Shown piece by piece: positions 33,796 to 42,422 of a stretch of DNA of 64,000 nucleotides; position 1 is the first letter of the stretch; each line of letters starts with the position of its first letter. A program made the translations under genes and the position numbers. A model generated the notes under the pieces. It was not told the origin of the DNA. It did not search any database and saw only the letters and a list, made by a program, of their open reading frames with translations. Source of the DNA: Pontiellaceae bacterium B1224 (GTDB taxonomy: Bacteria > Verrucomicrobiota > Kiritimatiellia > Kiritimatiellales > Pontiellaceae); contig JAROBA010000025.1 in the NCBI GenBank assembly GCA_029432815.1, positions 23,706-87,705 of the forward strand, in the 5' to 3' direction.

Positions 33796-35214
33796 ATGAG
33801 AGATCGCAACCCATTATCGAGCGTCCACACCACCCGCCCCCGGGCTGGATTCCTTTTGTTGATCGTCCTGGCCCTTTTCAGCTTCGACACGGTTTTTGCG
33901 AAAACCGATGTCACCGTGAGCTCCATCAGCGAACTGAGAGTCGCCATGGCCAAGAGCGACCAATCGGTCACGATGAAGCCGGGAACATACACCGTTCAGG
34001 ATCGTCATGATGCGACCACCGTATTTGCATTCAGTGGATCGAACAATACCTTCACGTTTACCGGGGTTACCCTTTTGATTCCCACCGAACTTTTGGCATC
34101 GATGGATTTTAATCCCATTCATGCGCATGTTTCATATATTCTCACGGGCGATCACATCACCTTTATAGATGGCACCTTCGAGGACGTTTATCCCAATGGA
34201 ATGAATGATGTCACTGATTTCGCAGCGTATAACCAATTGGAAAGCTACTTTCCCGCACGGCAAATGACCGAATTCAAAATCAAGGGCGACCACATTACAC
34301 TCAACGGGTGCACGATTACGGTTCGCGGCTCCTACCCGTATGGGTACGGTGATATGTGGGGTAAAGGACGGGGATCCGTCGTGGGACTGAAGAAGCACGC
34401 GGGCATTAATGTGATCGGCCCCAACTGTACTATTGAGGGTGTTTCTTTATCCGTTTTAGCCTATGGCCACGGTATTTTTATGCAGGAAGGATCGGATAAT
34501 ACGCTCATTAATAACTGCACCTTGCAAGGCCGCATTCGGCTTGGTGCAGAAATGTACGAGGAAGGAGCAGGATCCTTACCTGAAAAATTCGACTACACCG
34601 TCCGGTTCGGATACCTCGATGGAAAAGCAATCCCCCGCAATAAAGGATTTGCTCTTACAGAAGACGGCATTCGAAACTATAAAAACGCAGGCACCCTCAC
34701 CGTGAAAAATACAACCGTTACCAGTTTCCGCGGCGGCATGTCGTTGGCAACGGGAGGAATTGCTCACGTTGAAAACGTAAACTTGGTTAATTGCGAGCAT
34801 GGCTACACCCTTCCGGGAAAATCCAAGGTCATCAATTGTACCGGCGACGTAGCCTATGGTCCGGTGATTCTCTGCCCTTATCCTCAGAACAGCGATGACG
34901 TCTACGAAATAGAGATTATCGATCGCCCCTCAACGGGTGATCATCATGCCGCTGATATCGTGGGTAAAAATACAAAGATCACCTTTACGTATTCCGGTGG
35001 GATGCCCGAAATTTTACGCTCCATCACACTGGGACAAAAGCAAGGGGGAGGCACAGGGAGCTGCATCGGGATCGACATCATAAATGAGACCCCCTTCCCT
35101 ATTTCGATCAACCGGGAAGGCTCGAAGATTAGAGGAACAAGCAACGGTGTCGTCACCGACAAGGGCAAAAACAATAAAGTGGTCTACTCCCCTGCAACCT
35201 TTTCCGACCAGTAA
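33796..35214 (+). CDS. Secreted right-handed beta-helix protein
   Basis: About 472 residues from the ATG at 33796 (AAGGA 7 bp upstream); earlier ATGs lack a good site. The signal peptide has a long basic start and core GFLLLIVLALFSF with cleavage near VFA. The rest is a parallel beta-helix (PbH1 repeats): ISELRVAMAKSDQSVTMKPGTY, NNTFTFTGVTLLIP, DHITLNGCTITV, NVIGPNCTIEGVSLSV, NTLINNCTLQGRIRLG, GTLTVKNTTVTSF, and HVENVNLVNCEHGY. This is the fold of many polysaccharide lyases and bacterial surface proteins. No catalytic signature is obvious, so function stays open; pectate-lyase-like activity is possible. Confidence 0.8.
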   Translation: MRDRNPLSSVHTTRPRAGFLLLIVLALFSFDTVFAKTDVTVSSISELRVAMAKSDQSVTMKPGTYTVQDRHDATTVFAFSGSNNTFTFTGVTLLIPTELLASMDFNPIHAHVSYILTGDHITFIDGTFEDVYPNGMNDVTDFAAYNQLESYFPARQMTEFKIKGDHITLNGCTITVRGSYPYGYGDMWGKGRGSVVGLKKHAGINVIGPNCTIEGVSLSVLAYGHGIFMQEGSDNTLINNCTLQGRIRLGAEMYEEGAGSLPEKFDYTVRFGYLDGKAIPRNKGFALTEDGIRNYKNAGTLTVKNTTVTSFRGGMSLATGGIAHVENVNLVNCEHGYTLPGKSKVINCTGDVAYGPVILCPYPQNSDDVYEIEIIDRPSTGDHHAADIVGKNTKITFTYSGGMPEILRSITLGQKQGGGTGSCIGIDIINETPFPISINREGSKIRGTSNGVVTDKGKNNKVVYSPATFSDQ

Positions 35215-35655
35215 GCACTGGAACGTCAACGTGACAGATGGGCGGAGCATAAAAAATACCAATGCTAATTCAGCGCATAGAAATAATCATTCTGCCCTGG
35301 CCTTGTTGCTAACAGGGAACAAAGGGCTCTTTTAGGTAAAAACATTCGTTGCCCCTCCCTTTTATTTTTTACCCACAATATTTTACCCACCTTTTCGGCG
35401 GGAGGTTTAGGAAATATTCTGTCCTTAATTTTTCTGTCAAAAAACTCAACAGAAGGTCCGGGCCAGGATTATTTGAAGTAAAAAATGTTTTGGTAAAAAA
35501 TTTCCACCCCCCTTCCCTGATATTTTCTGCCCCTACCATTTACCTGCCCGACTTTGCTTCGCGTCATCGCATCTTTGCGGTCCTTTTTTCCAACCATTGG
35601 AAACGTTCTGGCCATCTGAATCCCCTTGGTTTTGCTTTCTTTCGCAGACAACGTG
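35215..35655. other. AT-rich intergenic region with short repeats before uvrB
   Basis: No gene. 35294-35336 may form a weak terminator for the beta-helix gene (CCTTGTT paired with AACAAAGG, then TCTTTT). 35365-35535 carries repeated units such as ATTTTTTACCCAC, TATTTTACCCACC, ATTTTTCTGTC and GTAAAAAATG. An exact TTCCAANNNTTGGAA is at 35588-35602. Confidence 0.5.
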
Positions 35656-35661
35656 TATACT
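35632..35661 (+). promoter_or_regulatory. Predicted sigma-70-like promoter of uvrB
   Basis: -35 TTGCTT (35632-35637), 18-bp spacer, -10 TATACT (35656-35661). The start site would fall at about 35668-35670, at the uvrB ATG, implying a leaderless or nearly leaderless message. Confidence 0.5.
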
Positions 35662-35669
35662 CTTCCCCG

Positions 35670-37646
35670 ATGGACAAACAATTCCAGTTAGTGGCGGATT
35701 TTGTGCCGACCGGCGACCAGCCGGAGGCGATTGATAAACTGTGCGCAGGACTTTCCAAACATCGGAAGTTCCAGACCTTGGAAGGCGTAACGGGCTCGGG
35801 AAAAACCTTCACGATTGCCAACACCATTGCCCGGCACGGCCGGCCGACGCTGGTGCTATCGCACAATAAAACACTCGCGGCCCAGCTCTATGCCGAGCTC
35901 AAAGCTTTTTTTCCAAACAACGCGGTCGAATACTTCGTCTCCTACTACGACTACTATCAGCCGGAAGCCTATATTCCGCAAACCGACACCTTCATAGAAA
36001 AGGACTCGTCTATCAACGAAGAGATCGAGCGCCTGCGTCTGGCCGCCACCGATGCCCTGCTGAACCGGGAAGATGTCATCATCGTGGCCTCGATCTCCTG
36101 CATCTATGGTTTGGGATCGCCGGAAGATTATAAAGCGATGGTCGTCAGTGCCGAGGTCGGCGAGTCGGCCAACCGCGACGCCATTCTGAAAAAGCTGGTT
36201 GATATTCAATACGAGCGCAACGACTACGAACCCGGCCCCGGCCGCTTCCGCGTGCGCGGCGATACACTTGATATTTTTCCGTCCTACGCCAAGGACTACG
36301 GCATCCGCCTTGAATTCTGGGGCGATGAAATCGATGCCATTAAAAAAGTGGATCCGCTGACGGGCGACACGCTGGAAACCTACGAGCACATGATGATCTC
36401 ACCGGCCAAACACTTCGTGATGCCGCAGTTCAAGATCGATGCGGCCCTCGAAGCCATCCGCAGCGAGATGGTTGATCAGGTGGCCGTTTTCGAACGTGAA
36501 AACCGGCTGATTGAAGCGCAACGAGTGAAGATGCGCACGGAATACGATCTGGAAATGCTCAAAGAGATTGGCTTCTGCGGCGGCATTGAAAACTATTCCC
36601 GTCACCTCGCCGGGCGCGCAGCCGGCATGCGGCCGGAATGCTTGCTCGACTACTTCCCCGACGACTTCCTCACCATCATCGATGAATCGCACGTCACGCT
36701 CTCGCAGGTTCGCGCCATGTATAACGGCGACCAGGCCCGCAAACGCACGCTGGTGGATCACGGCTTCCGATTACCTTCCGCCCTCGATAACCGTCCGATG
36801 GATTTCGATGAATTTATGGGCGTGACCAATGAAATGATTTTCCTATCCGCCACGCCCGGCCCTTATGAGCGGGAACACGGTGGCGTTCCGGTGGAACAGA
36901 TCATTCGGCCGACCGGTATTATCGATCCACCCGTTGAGCTGCGCCCCTTGAAAAATCAGATCGACGATCTGATGGAAGAGATCCGCAGCCGGGCCGAGCG
37001 CAATGAGCGCGTTCTGGTGACTACGCTGACCAAACGAACGGCGGAAGATCTGACGGAATATCTGGAGAAGACCGGCCTCAAAGTGAGCTATCTGCATTCC
37101 GACATCGATGCGCTCGAACGCGTCGAAGTGTTGCGGGAGCTGCGGAGCGGAAAAGTCGATTGCCTGATCGGCATCAATCTGCTCCGGGAAGGTCTCGACC
37201 TGCCGGAAGTTTCACTCGTTGCCATTCTCGATGCTGACAAAGAAGGCTTCCTGCGTTCAGAAACTTCGTTAGTCCAGACCGCAGGACGCGCGGCGCGCCA
37301 CATCGATGGCCTCGTGATTATGTATGCGGAGAAGATGACCGACTCTATGCAGCGCATGATGGACAAGTGCGATCATCGCCGAGCCAAGCAGCGGGCCTAC
37401 AATGAGGAGCACGGCATTGTTCCGCAAGCGATCAAAAAGGATATTCAGGACAGTCTGAAAACCATCTACGAAACGGCGGAAGATACCGTGGAAGCCGCCG
37501 TGGCCGAAGATGGCGTGGATTACAGCGTCGGCGAAATTATTCACCAGTTGCAGCAGGAGATGGTGGAGGCCGCCGAAAAACTGGAATTCGAACGCGCCGC
37601 CACCCTCCGCGACCAAATCAAGGAACTGGAGAAAAAGAAGAATTAA
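35670..37646 (+). CDS. uvrB: UvrB, excision nuclease subunit B
   Basis: Damage-verifying helicase subunit of nucleotide excision repair, acting with UvrA and UvrC on the chromosome. 658 residues from ATG 35670; the frame opens earlier, at 35349, but family alignment starts at MDKQFQLVADFVPTGDQPEAI. Motifs: Walker A GVTGSGKTFTIAN, beta-hairpin VSYYDYYQPEAYIPQTDTFIEKD, DEXX box TIIDESHVTLSQV, helicase motif SATPGPYE, GLDLPEVSLVAILDADKEGFLRS and QTAGRAARH, and the C-terminal UVR motif EKLEFERAATLRDQIKELEK. No ribosome binding site precedes the ATG. A -10 box ends only 8 bp before it. Confidence 0.97.
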   Translation: MDKQFQLVADFVPTGDQPEAIDKLCAGLSKHRKFQTLEGVTGSGKTFTIANTIARHGRPTLVLSHNKTLAAQLYAELKAFFPNNAVEYFVSYYDYYQPEAYIPQTDTFIEKDSSINEEIERLRLAATDALLNREDVIIVASISCIYGLGSPEDYKAMVVSAEVGESANRDAILKKLVDIQYERNDYEPGPGRFRVRGDTLDIFPSYAKDYGIRLEFWGDEIDAIKKVDPLTGDTLETYEHMMISPAKHFVMPQFKIDAALEAIRSEMVDQVAVFERENRLIEAQRVKMRTEYDLEMLKEIGFCGGIENYSRHLAGRAAGMRPECLLDYFPDDFLTIIDESHVTLSQVRAMYNGDQARKRTLVDHGFRLPSALDNRPMDFDEFMGVTNEMIFLSATPGPYEREHGGVPVEQIIRPTGIIDPPVELRPLKNQIDDLMEEIRSRAERNERVLVTTLTKRTAEDLTEYLEKTGLKVSYLHSDIDALERVEVLRELRSGKVDCLIGINLLREGLDLPEVSLVAILDADKEGFLRSETSLVQTAGRAARHIDGLVIMYAEKMTDSMQRMMDKCDHRRAKQRAYNEEHGIVPQAIKKDIQDSLKTIYETAEDTVEAAVAEDGVDYSVGEIIHQLQQEMVEAAEKLEFERAATLRDQIKELEKKKN

Positions 37647-37702
37647 ACACGAAGACACAAAGAGCACGAAGTAAATCCTTCTTAGTGTCCTTCGTGTCTT
37701 AA
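37646..37702. repeat. Foldback repeat after uvrB (CACGAAGACACAAAG type)
   Basis: Left arm AACACGAAGACACAAAGAGC and right arm CTTAGTGTCCTTCGTGTCTT pair as a foldback directly after the uvrB stop and before the convergent rhomboid gene; it may act as a transcription terminator. Confidence 0.6.
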
Positions 37703-37723
37703 GCGAAGCGGGTGGTAAAAAAA

Positions 37724-38524
37724 TTAGCGCGTGGCGCGTTTGAGCATTTCGCGTTCGCGGGGCGAGAGTGCCCCCATGCCCTCTTTCCCGATTTTATCGA
37801 GAATGGCATCTACTTCTTCTTTAGACAGTCTGGGAGGAGTTGAGGTATATGTGCGAGACTGTTGCTTCCGTTTTCCAGCTCCTGACTGTTTTCCTTTCAG
37901 CTCTTTTAAGAAATGCGGATGCTTAATCGACATCGCATAACCGAACCCGGCAATCCCGCCCATGAGATGGGCCGCATTGGCAATCCCACCGAAAATGGGA
38001 TGCACGAAGGTTTGAAAAAATTCAAGCAGGACAATACCCAGAATAAATTTCCAGGCCTTGACCGGAAACATCGGCAGAAAAATGAGTGCGACTTTTTCAT
38101 TGGGATAAAATACTGCAAAGGCACCAAGAATGCCCATGAGCGCACCCGATGCGCCCACACAATACTGACCGGGTATTGCCAGCAGCGACCAACCCAGTCC
38201 GCCCAGAATACCACTCAGGTAATAAAGTGTGAAAAACCGATAGGATCCCAGCGTCCGCTCCAACGCAGGACCAATGAAAAACAGCCCCAGCATGTTCATT
38301 AGAATATGTGAAAAACTGGCCGTGCTATGCACAAACATATAGGTGAAAAGCTGCCAAATGTCGTACGTCCGCCACCAGTCCGCCGGCAACGCAAACCATT
38401 CCGAAAAAGGAATTCGAAAGAATTTTTCTAAAACAAAAACACTGATATTAATAATCAGCAGAAACTTCACGGCAGGCGTGATTGAAGCCATTGAGCCGAT
38501 ATTTCTTGGTTGGTTATTTAACAT
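37724..38524 (-). CDS. Rhomboid-family intramembrane serine protease
   Basis: 266 residues; start ATG 38524 with AAAGGA 6 bp upstream. Six hydrophobic helices: FLLIINISVFVLEKFF, then LFTYMFVHSTASFSHILMNMLGLFFIGPALE, YLSGILGGLGWSLL, the catalytic-serine helix CVGASGALMGILGAFAVFYP (GxSG), LILLPMFPVK-like, and the catalytic His in IANAAHLMGGIAGFGYAM. The C-terminal 60 residues form a basic cytosolic tail (GKQSGAGKRKQQSRTYTSTPP) ending in EEVDAILDKIGKEGMGALSPREREMLKRA, a small domain often attached to PVC rhomboids. The substrate is unknown. It converges on uvrB. Confidence 0.93.
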   Translation of the reverse strand: MLNNQPRNIGSMASITPAVKFLLIINISVFVLEKFFRIPFSEWFALPADWWRTYDIWQLFTYMFVHSTASFSHILMNMLGLFFIGPALERTLGSYRFFTLYYLSGILGGLGWSLLAIPGQYCVGASGALMGILGAFAVFYPNEKVALIFLPMFPVKAWKFILGIVLLEFFQTFVHPIFGGIANAAHLMGGIAGFGYAMSIKHPHFLKELKGKQSGAGKRKQQSRTYTSTPPRLSKEEVDAILDKIGKEGMGALSPREREMLKRATR

Positions 38525-38702
38525 GTATTCCTTTCAAATTCCGCAGAGAAGACCACAAAGCGCATAAATGGGTCAATATTTCAGCGCATTTAACTTATCG
38601 ACACTCTTGTGATTCATCCGTTGAATAACGGACTTGCCCATTTCCAAGGTTTGGATAGGATGGCCCGCGATTTATTAATTCCTCGCAGAGAGAGTATACA
38701 CT

Positions 38703-39119
38703 ATGACCGATGAAACAAAACTGACCGGACTGACCCTGCTTAAAAAGGGCGAAATGCGCTATCCGACCACCCCGGATGAAGCGGAACTGGAAACCTTTGA
38801 AAACGCGAATCAACAGAGGAACTACTGGATCACCTTCCAGACTTCGGAATTCACATCGCTCTGCCCGATCACCGGTCAGCCGGACTTCGCCACCATTACG
38901 ATTGAATATATTCCCGGCAAACTGTGCGTGGAAAGTAAGTCGCTGAAGCTCTATCTCTTCTCCTTCCGCCAGACCGGCACCTTCTACGAAGAAATCGTGA
39001 ACCGGATCTATTCGGACCTGGAAGCCCTGCTGAAACCGCGCCGACTAGTGGTAAATGGCGACTTCACCGCCCGCGGCGGCATCACCTCTGCCGTTAAGAT
39101 CGATTCGGAAGAAGCCTAG
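38703..39119 (+). CDS. queF: QueF, NADPH-dependent preQ0 reductase
   Basis: Reduces 7-cyano-7-deazaguanine (preQ0) to preQ1, the base exchanged into tRNA for queuosine. 138 residues, the short single-domain form. The active-site Cys is in FTSLCPITGQPDFATI, with the nearby Asp; substrate and NADPH motifs are IEYIPGKLCVESKSLKLYL and SFRQTGTFYEEIVNRI. The start ATG is preceded by GAGAGAG (about 9 bp) and by TATACA 3 bp upstream. It converges on queD, part of the same pathway, on the other strand across a foldback repeat. Confidence 0.96.
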   Translation: MTDETKLTGLTLLKKGEMRYPTTPDEAELETFENANQQRNYWITFQTSEFTSLCPITGQPDFATITIEYIPGKLCVESKSLKLYLFSFRQTGTFYEEIVNRIYSDLEALLKPRRLVVNGDFTARGGITSAVKIDSEEA

Positions 39120-39130
39120 GCGGCAACGCC

Positions 39131-39212
39131 TTGAATATCGAATAACGAACAAGGAATTTCGAAGGAAGATTAATTCACTTCGAAATTCGACATTCCTTGT
39201 TCAATATTCGTA
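39131..39212. repeat. Foldback repeat between queF and queD
   Basis: Arms containing CGAATAACGAACAAGGAAT and its near reverse complement ATTCCTTGTTCAATATTCG, plus an inner CTTCGAAATT/AATTTCGAAG pair. Located between two converging genes; may terminate both. Confidence 0.65.
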
Positions 39213-39223
39213 ATTCTCCGGCG

Positions 39224-39589
39224 CTACGCGCCGCTGTAGATACAAACGTTGGTGGGATTTTCTTTCACGACGACCTGAACCAATTGCGGCAGGTCCGGTT
39301 TGGTTTTATTCCAGAACCAGACCGCAATCATCTCCGCTGTAGGATTCTCAAGACCCTCGATTTCATTCAGAACTTTATGATCCAGCTGATCGACCAGCGG
39401 ATCCACCACTTTTTTGACGTCGTTAAAATCGATGACCCAGCCGAGTTTAGGATGCAGCTCCCCTTCCACATGGATTTCAATGTAGTAGGTATGCCCATGC
39501 ATATTGGCGCATTTATGATCCGGCGGAACGTGCGGCAGGAAGTGCGCAGAATCAAACTTGAACTCTTTTGAAATTTTCATTTTCGGCAT
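39224..39589 (-). CDS. queD: QueD, 6-carboxytetrahydropterin synthase
   Basis: Converts dihydroneopterin triphosphate to 6-carboxytetrahydropterin, the first step of the queuosine pathway after GTP cyclohydrolase. 121 residues. Zinc ligands are the His in FDSAHFLP and the two in NMHGHTYYIEI; the catalytic Cys is in HKCANMHG; GWVIDFNDVKKVV, LDHKVLNEIEGLENPTAEMIA and the terminal VVKENPTNVCIYSG are family blocks. Start 39589: GAGGA 8-10 bp upstream overlaps the queC stop, so the two are translationally coupled (3-bp gap). Confidence 0.96.
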   Translation of the reverse strand: MPKMKISKEFKFDSAHFLPHVPPDHKCANMHGHTYYIEIHVEGELHPKLGWVIDFNDVKKVVDPLVDQLDHKVLNEIEGLENPTAEMIAVWFWNKTKPDLPQLVQVVVKENPTNVCIYSGA

Positions 39590-39592
39590 GGA

Positions 39593-40279
39593 TCAATCCT
39601 CAACATAGGGGCGCGGATCTGAAGTGCCGGCATCGGCGAATCCTTTTTTGCGCAGTAGGCAGGAATCGCAGTGTCCGCACGCTTTACCATCCGGCGCCGG
39701 GTCGTAACAGCTCGTGGTTTTAGCGTAATCGACCCCCAGTTCAAGCCCGCGTTTAATAATTTCGGCCTTCGTCAGATCAATCAGCGGTGTGTGAATCGTC
39801 AATTTGCATCCCTGCACGCCAGCCACGGTTGCCAGATTGGCCATCTTTTCGTAGGCCGCGATAAACTCCGGGCGACAGTCCGGATAGCCGCTGTAGTCCA
39901 GTGCATTCACGCCGATAAAAATATCATTCGCTTCCAGCACTTCCGCCCACGCCAGCGCATAAGAAAGAAATACGGTATTCCGGGCCGGAACATAGGTGAC
40001 TGGAATTTCTTCAGTCAGATCCTCAACCACATCATGCTTCGGCACATCGATGTCTGCTGTCAGCGCGGAACCGCCGAATGAACTCAAATCGATATCAACG
40101 GTCTTATGCTGTTTTGCTTTTTCAGCCGCCTGCTCAACAGCACAGTCCAGTTCGATAGAGTGTCGCTGCCCATAACTGAATGAAACGGCATAAACCTCAT
40201 AGCCCTCCGCGAGGGCCATGGCCATCACCGTGGCGGAATCCAACCCACCGCTCAACAGAACTACCGCCTTCTTAGCCAT
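39593..40279 (-). CDS. queC: QueC, 7-cyano-7-deazaguanine synthase
   Basis: ATP-dependent conversion of 7-carboxy-7-deazaguanine and ammonia to preQ0. 228 residues. PP-loop ATP site [36 protein letters not shown]; zinc site near the C-terminus [17 protein letters not shown] with four cysteines. Its ATG overlaps the queE stop by one base (TAATG), fitting a coupled operon gph-queE-queC-queD. Confidence 0.97.
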   Translation of the reverse strand: MAKKAVVLLSGGLDSATVMAMALAEGYEVYAVSFSYGQRHSIELDCAVEQAAEKAKQHKTVDIDLSSFGGSALTADIDVPKHDVVEDLTEEIPVTYVPARNTVFLSYALAWAEVLEANDIFIGVNALDYSGYPDCRPEFIAAYEKMANLATVAGVQGCKLTIHTPLIDLTKAEIIKRGLELGVDYAKTTSCYDPAPDGKACGHCDSCLLRKKGFADAGTSDPRPYVED

Positions 40280-41028
40280 TAGAGCATCTCCATCATTTTA
40301 TGCGTTTGCGGAATCACCCGGACATTCGGCAGCACTGAAGTCACTTTATCCTGCCAGCGGAACAGCTGTTCGATGGTTGGAACGGCATCCGTTTTCTCGG
40401 CCTTCGTCATCGGCTGAATGACCACCAGCGTATCTTCGCCACCCGCTTTTTTAATGCCTTTCGCAGCGGTCATCAGTTCACCTTCATGTGTATTTGCAGA
40501 AAGTATCAACTTGACGAATACTTCAACGTCATACGTACGGCAGAGCTTAAGAAACTGCCAGTGGGCGGGGAACGTGGCTGGCTCCTCGGTCACACTTTCA
40601 AGCTTCACATCCATGGCCACCACATCAATCCACTCAATAATGGCCTTCAGTTCTTTCGGCAAATCCCCGGCGGTTTCCAGATAAATGCTGTGCCCTTCGC
40701 TTTTCAGTATCGGCAGCAGTTTCAAGAGGAAACGCGACTGCATCAGCGGCGCACCGCCGGTGATCGAGATTTGTTTGTTCTGGGTTTTGGCATCCACCTC
40801 ACGGATCAGGTCTGCAACCTGCTCCACCGACATCGGGTTTTTAATCTGCTCAAATTCGCCGGAGCCCGGTTTTTTTTCGACAATGCAAGTTTCGGAAAGC
40901 TCGGTATTTGTATCGCAGTAGACGCATTTGCGATGACATGCGCAGAAGCGTACAAACAGATGGCGTTCACCCACATAGGGGCCTTCCCCCTGAATCGAAC
41001 TGAATATTTCGGAAAGATATGTTTTCAT
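40279..41028 (-). CDS. queE: QueE, 7-carboxy-7-deazaguanine synthase
   Basis: Radical SAM enzyme that contracts 6-carboxytetrahydropterin to 7-carboxy-7-deazaguanine. 249 residues. The N-terminal signature is [22 protein letters not shown] followed by the cluster motif CHRKCVYC (Cys-x3-Cys-x2-Cys) and [11 protein letters not shown] for SAM binding. It lies 3 bp downstream of the HAD phosphatase gene and overlaps queC by one base. Confidence 0.96.
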   Translation of the reverse strand: MKTYLSEIFSSIQGEGPYVGERHLFVRFCACHRKCVYCDTNTELSETCIVEKKPGSGEFEQIKNPMSVEQVADLIREVDAKTQNKQISITGGAPLMQSRFLLKLLPILKSEGHSIYLETAGDLPKELKAIIEWIDVVAMDVKLESVTEEPATFPAHWQFLKLCRTYDVEVFVKLILSANTHEGELMTAAKGIKKAGGEDTLVVIQPMTKAEKTDAVPTIEQLFRWQDKVTSVLPNVRVIPQTHKMMEML

Positions 41029-41031
41029 AGC

Positions 41032-41667
41032 TCAGACAAAGTACCCGACCAAATCGGCAAACGAAGCAAATTGTGCATCCGGTTTATAGTCTGCGGCATG
41101 CCCGAAACCATATTCCACCAATGCACTGCGAACCCCCGCATTTTTCGCTACGGCCAGGTCGGTATGATGATCCCCCACCATCCATACCTTGGAAGATTCC
41201 GCTCCCGCGAGTTCCAGACATCGGAAAATTCCGTCCGGCGCCGGTTTCAGGTTCGGCACATCACCGCCGCCGATGATGACTGTAAACAGGGAATCCAGAC
41301 CAAAATGTTTAAGAATGGCCCGGCTGGGATCGCCCGGTTTATTCGTGAGAACCGCCAGCGTATGGCCGGCCCCCGCCAACTCCTTTAACCCGGTTTCCAC
41401 CCCTTCATATAAGGAGGTATGCACCGTTGAATGGGAAACATAGTATTCCTTATTAATAGCCAGCGCATCGTCTACATCCACATCCGCCCCCTGCAGCGAA
41501 CGCTCCACCAGCTTTCGCACACCGTCACCGATGTAGCCGCTGACTGTCTCCAGAGAAAGGGGTTCGAGCCCGTACTGCTCACGCATATGATTAATCCCGG
41601 CGGTTAAATCCGCCCGCGAATCAATCAGGGTTCCATCGAGGTCAAAAATAATCAGTTGTGAATCCAT
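41032..41667 (-). CDS. gph: HAD phosphatase, phosphoglycolate phosphatase type
   Basis: 211 residues. Nucleophile Asp in IIFDLDGTLIDSRADL, motif II LAVLTNKPG, motif III Lys and acidic pair KPAPDGIFRCLELAG...VWMVGDHHTDLAVAKNAG. This resembles Gph, which salvages 2-phosphoglycolate from DNA repair, but HAD substrates are hard to assign. It is the first gene of the queE-queC-queD operon (3-bp gap to queE), which is unusual; it might act on a pathway phosphate. A near copy of the TTCCAANNNTTGGAA motif (41673-41687) lies in its leader, and its TTGGAA half supplies the only GGA near the start. Confidence 0.85.
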   Translation of the reverse strand: MDSQLIIFDLDGTLIDSRADLTAGINHMREQYGLEPLSLETVSGYIGDGVRKLVERSLQGADVDVDDALAINKEYYVSHSTVHTSLYEGVETGLKELAGAGHTLAVLTNKPGDPSRAILKHFGLDSLFTVIIGGGDVPNLKPAPDGIFRCLELAGAESSKVWMVGDHHTDLAVAKNAGVRSALVEYGFGHAADYKPDAQFASFADLVGYFV

Positions 41668-41780
41668 ATGATTTCCAATAGTTGGAGGTTAAAATGTCAG
41701 GACCGTCCAGAGGTCGATGGTCAGAAAATAACGATCGAAGGTCAGCGACTGTCTTCGACTTTTGACAGAGATACCGCCGT

Positions 41781-42422
41781 CTACCTCATCTCCGATAATT
41801 TCAGCAGTTCCGCCCACGAATGCACTGCGACATCGACCGGATAATTAACCGGTTGGCCATTATCCACAGCAATCACCTTGGATCCAGCCGACCGCGCCGC
41901 CTCAATTCCGATCAGCTGATCTTCAAACACCAGTGTTTTCATCGGGTCAACCTGAAGCTTCTGCACCGTCACCTGCACAATTTCCGGATCCGGTTTGCGC
42001 TTTTTCACATCACAAGCCGTTGTGATGCAGTCGAAATATTTAAACATGTTTGCCTCTTCCAAAGCAGGTTTCACAAAACTGAGCGGCGAGTTCGTGGCCA
42101 GCGCCATCGGCTTTTTCCCGTACCAAAACTCCAGAAATTCACGGGCTCCGGAAAACAGTTCTGCAATAAATATTTCCTGAACGCGCTCACGTTTTTCCGC
42201 CAAGACCGATTCTGGGTCAAGTTTCAGCCCATAGCGTTCATTCAGAGTTTCGGCAAACCAGGTGCTGTGCTTACTGAAAAATTCGTGGTGCTCATCCGGC
42301 TTCAGTGAATAACCGCTATGCGACAACACCGCATCCGAAAAGGCCTGCGCGTGATATTTCCCTGAATCGATAAGAGTCCCATCGAGATCAAAAATGAAAG
42401 CTTCATAATCCCACAGTTTCAT
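41781..42422 (-). CDS. HAD phosphatase, beta-phosphoglucomutase-like
   Basis: 213 residues from ATG 42422; the longer frame to 42545 lies inside the heptosyltransferase gene. Motif I FIFDLDGTLIDSGKYHAQAF, motif II MALATNSPLS, motif III KKRKPDPEIVQ...TLVFEDQLIGIEAARSAGSKVIAV. The sequence fits the subfamily with sugar-phosphate phosphatases and phosphoglucomutase; the substrate is not known. The start overlaps the 3' end of the heptosyltransferase gene by 20 bp, so they are expressed together. Confidence 0.85.
   Translation of the reverse strand: MKLWDYEAFIFDLDGTLIDSGKYHAQAFSDAVLSHSGYSLKPDEHHEFFSKHSTWFAETLNERYGLKLDPESVLAEKRERVQEIFIAELFSGAREFLEFWYGKKPMALATNSPLSFVKPALEEANMFKYFDCITTACDVKKRKPDPEIVQVTVQKLQVDPMKTLVFEDQLIGIEAARSAGSKVIAVDNGQPVNYPVDVAVHSWAELLKLSEMR

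Noticed and set aside
35349..35669. N-terminal extension of UvrB
   Set aside because: It is encoded by AT-rich repeat DNA and no UvrB has it; the family start is at 35670.
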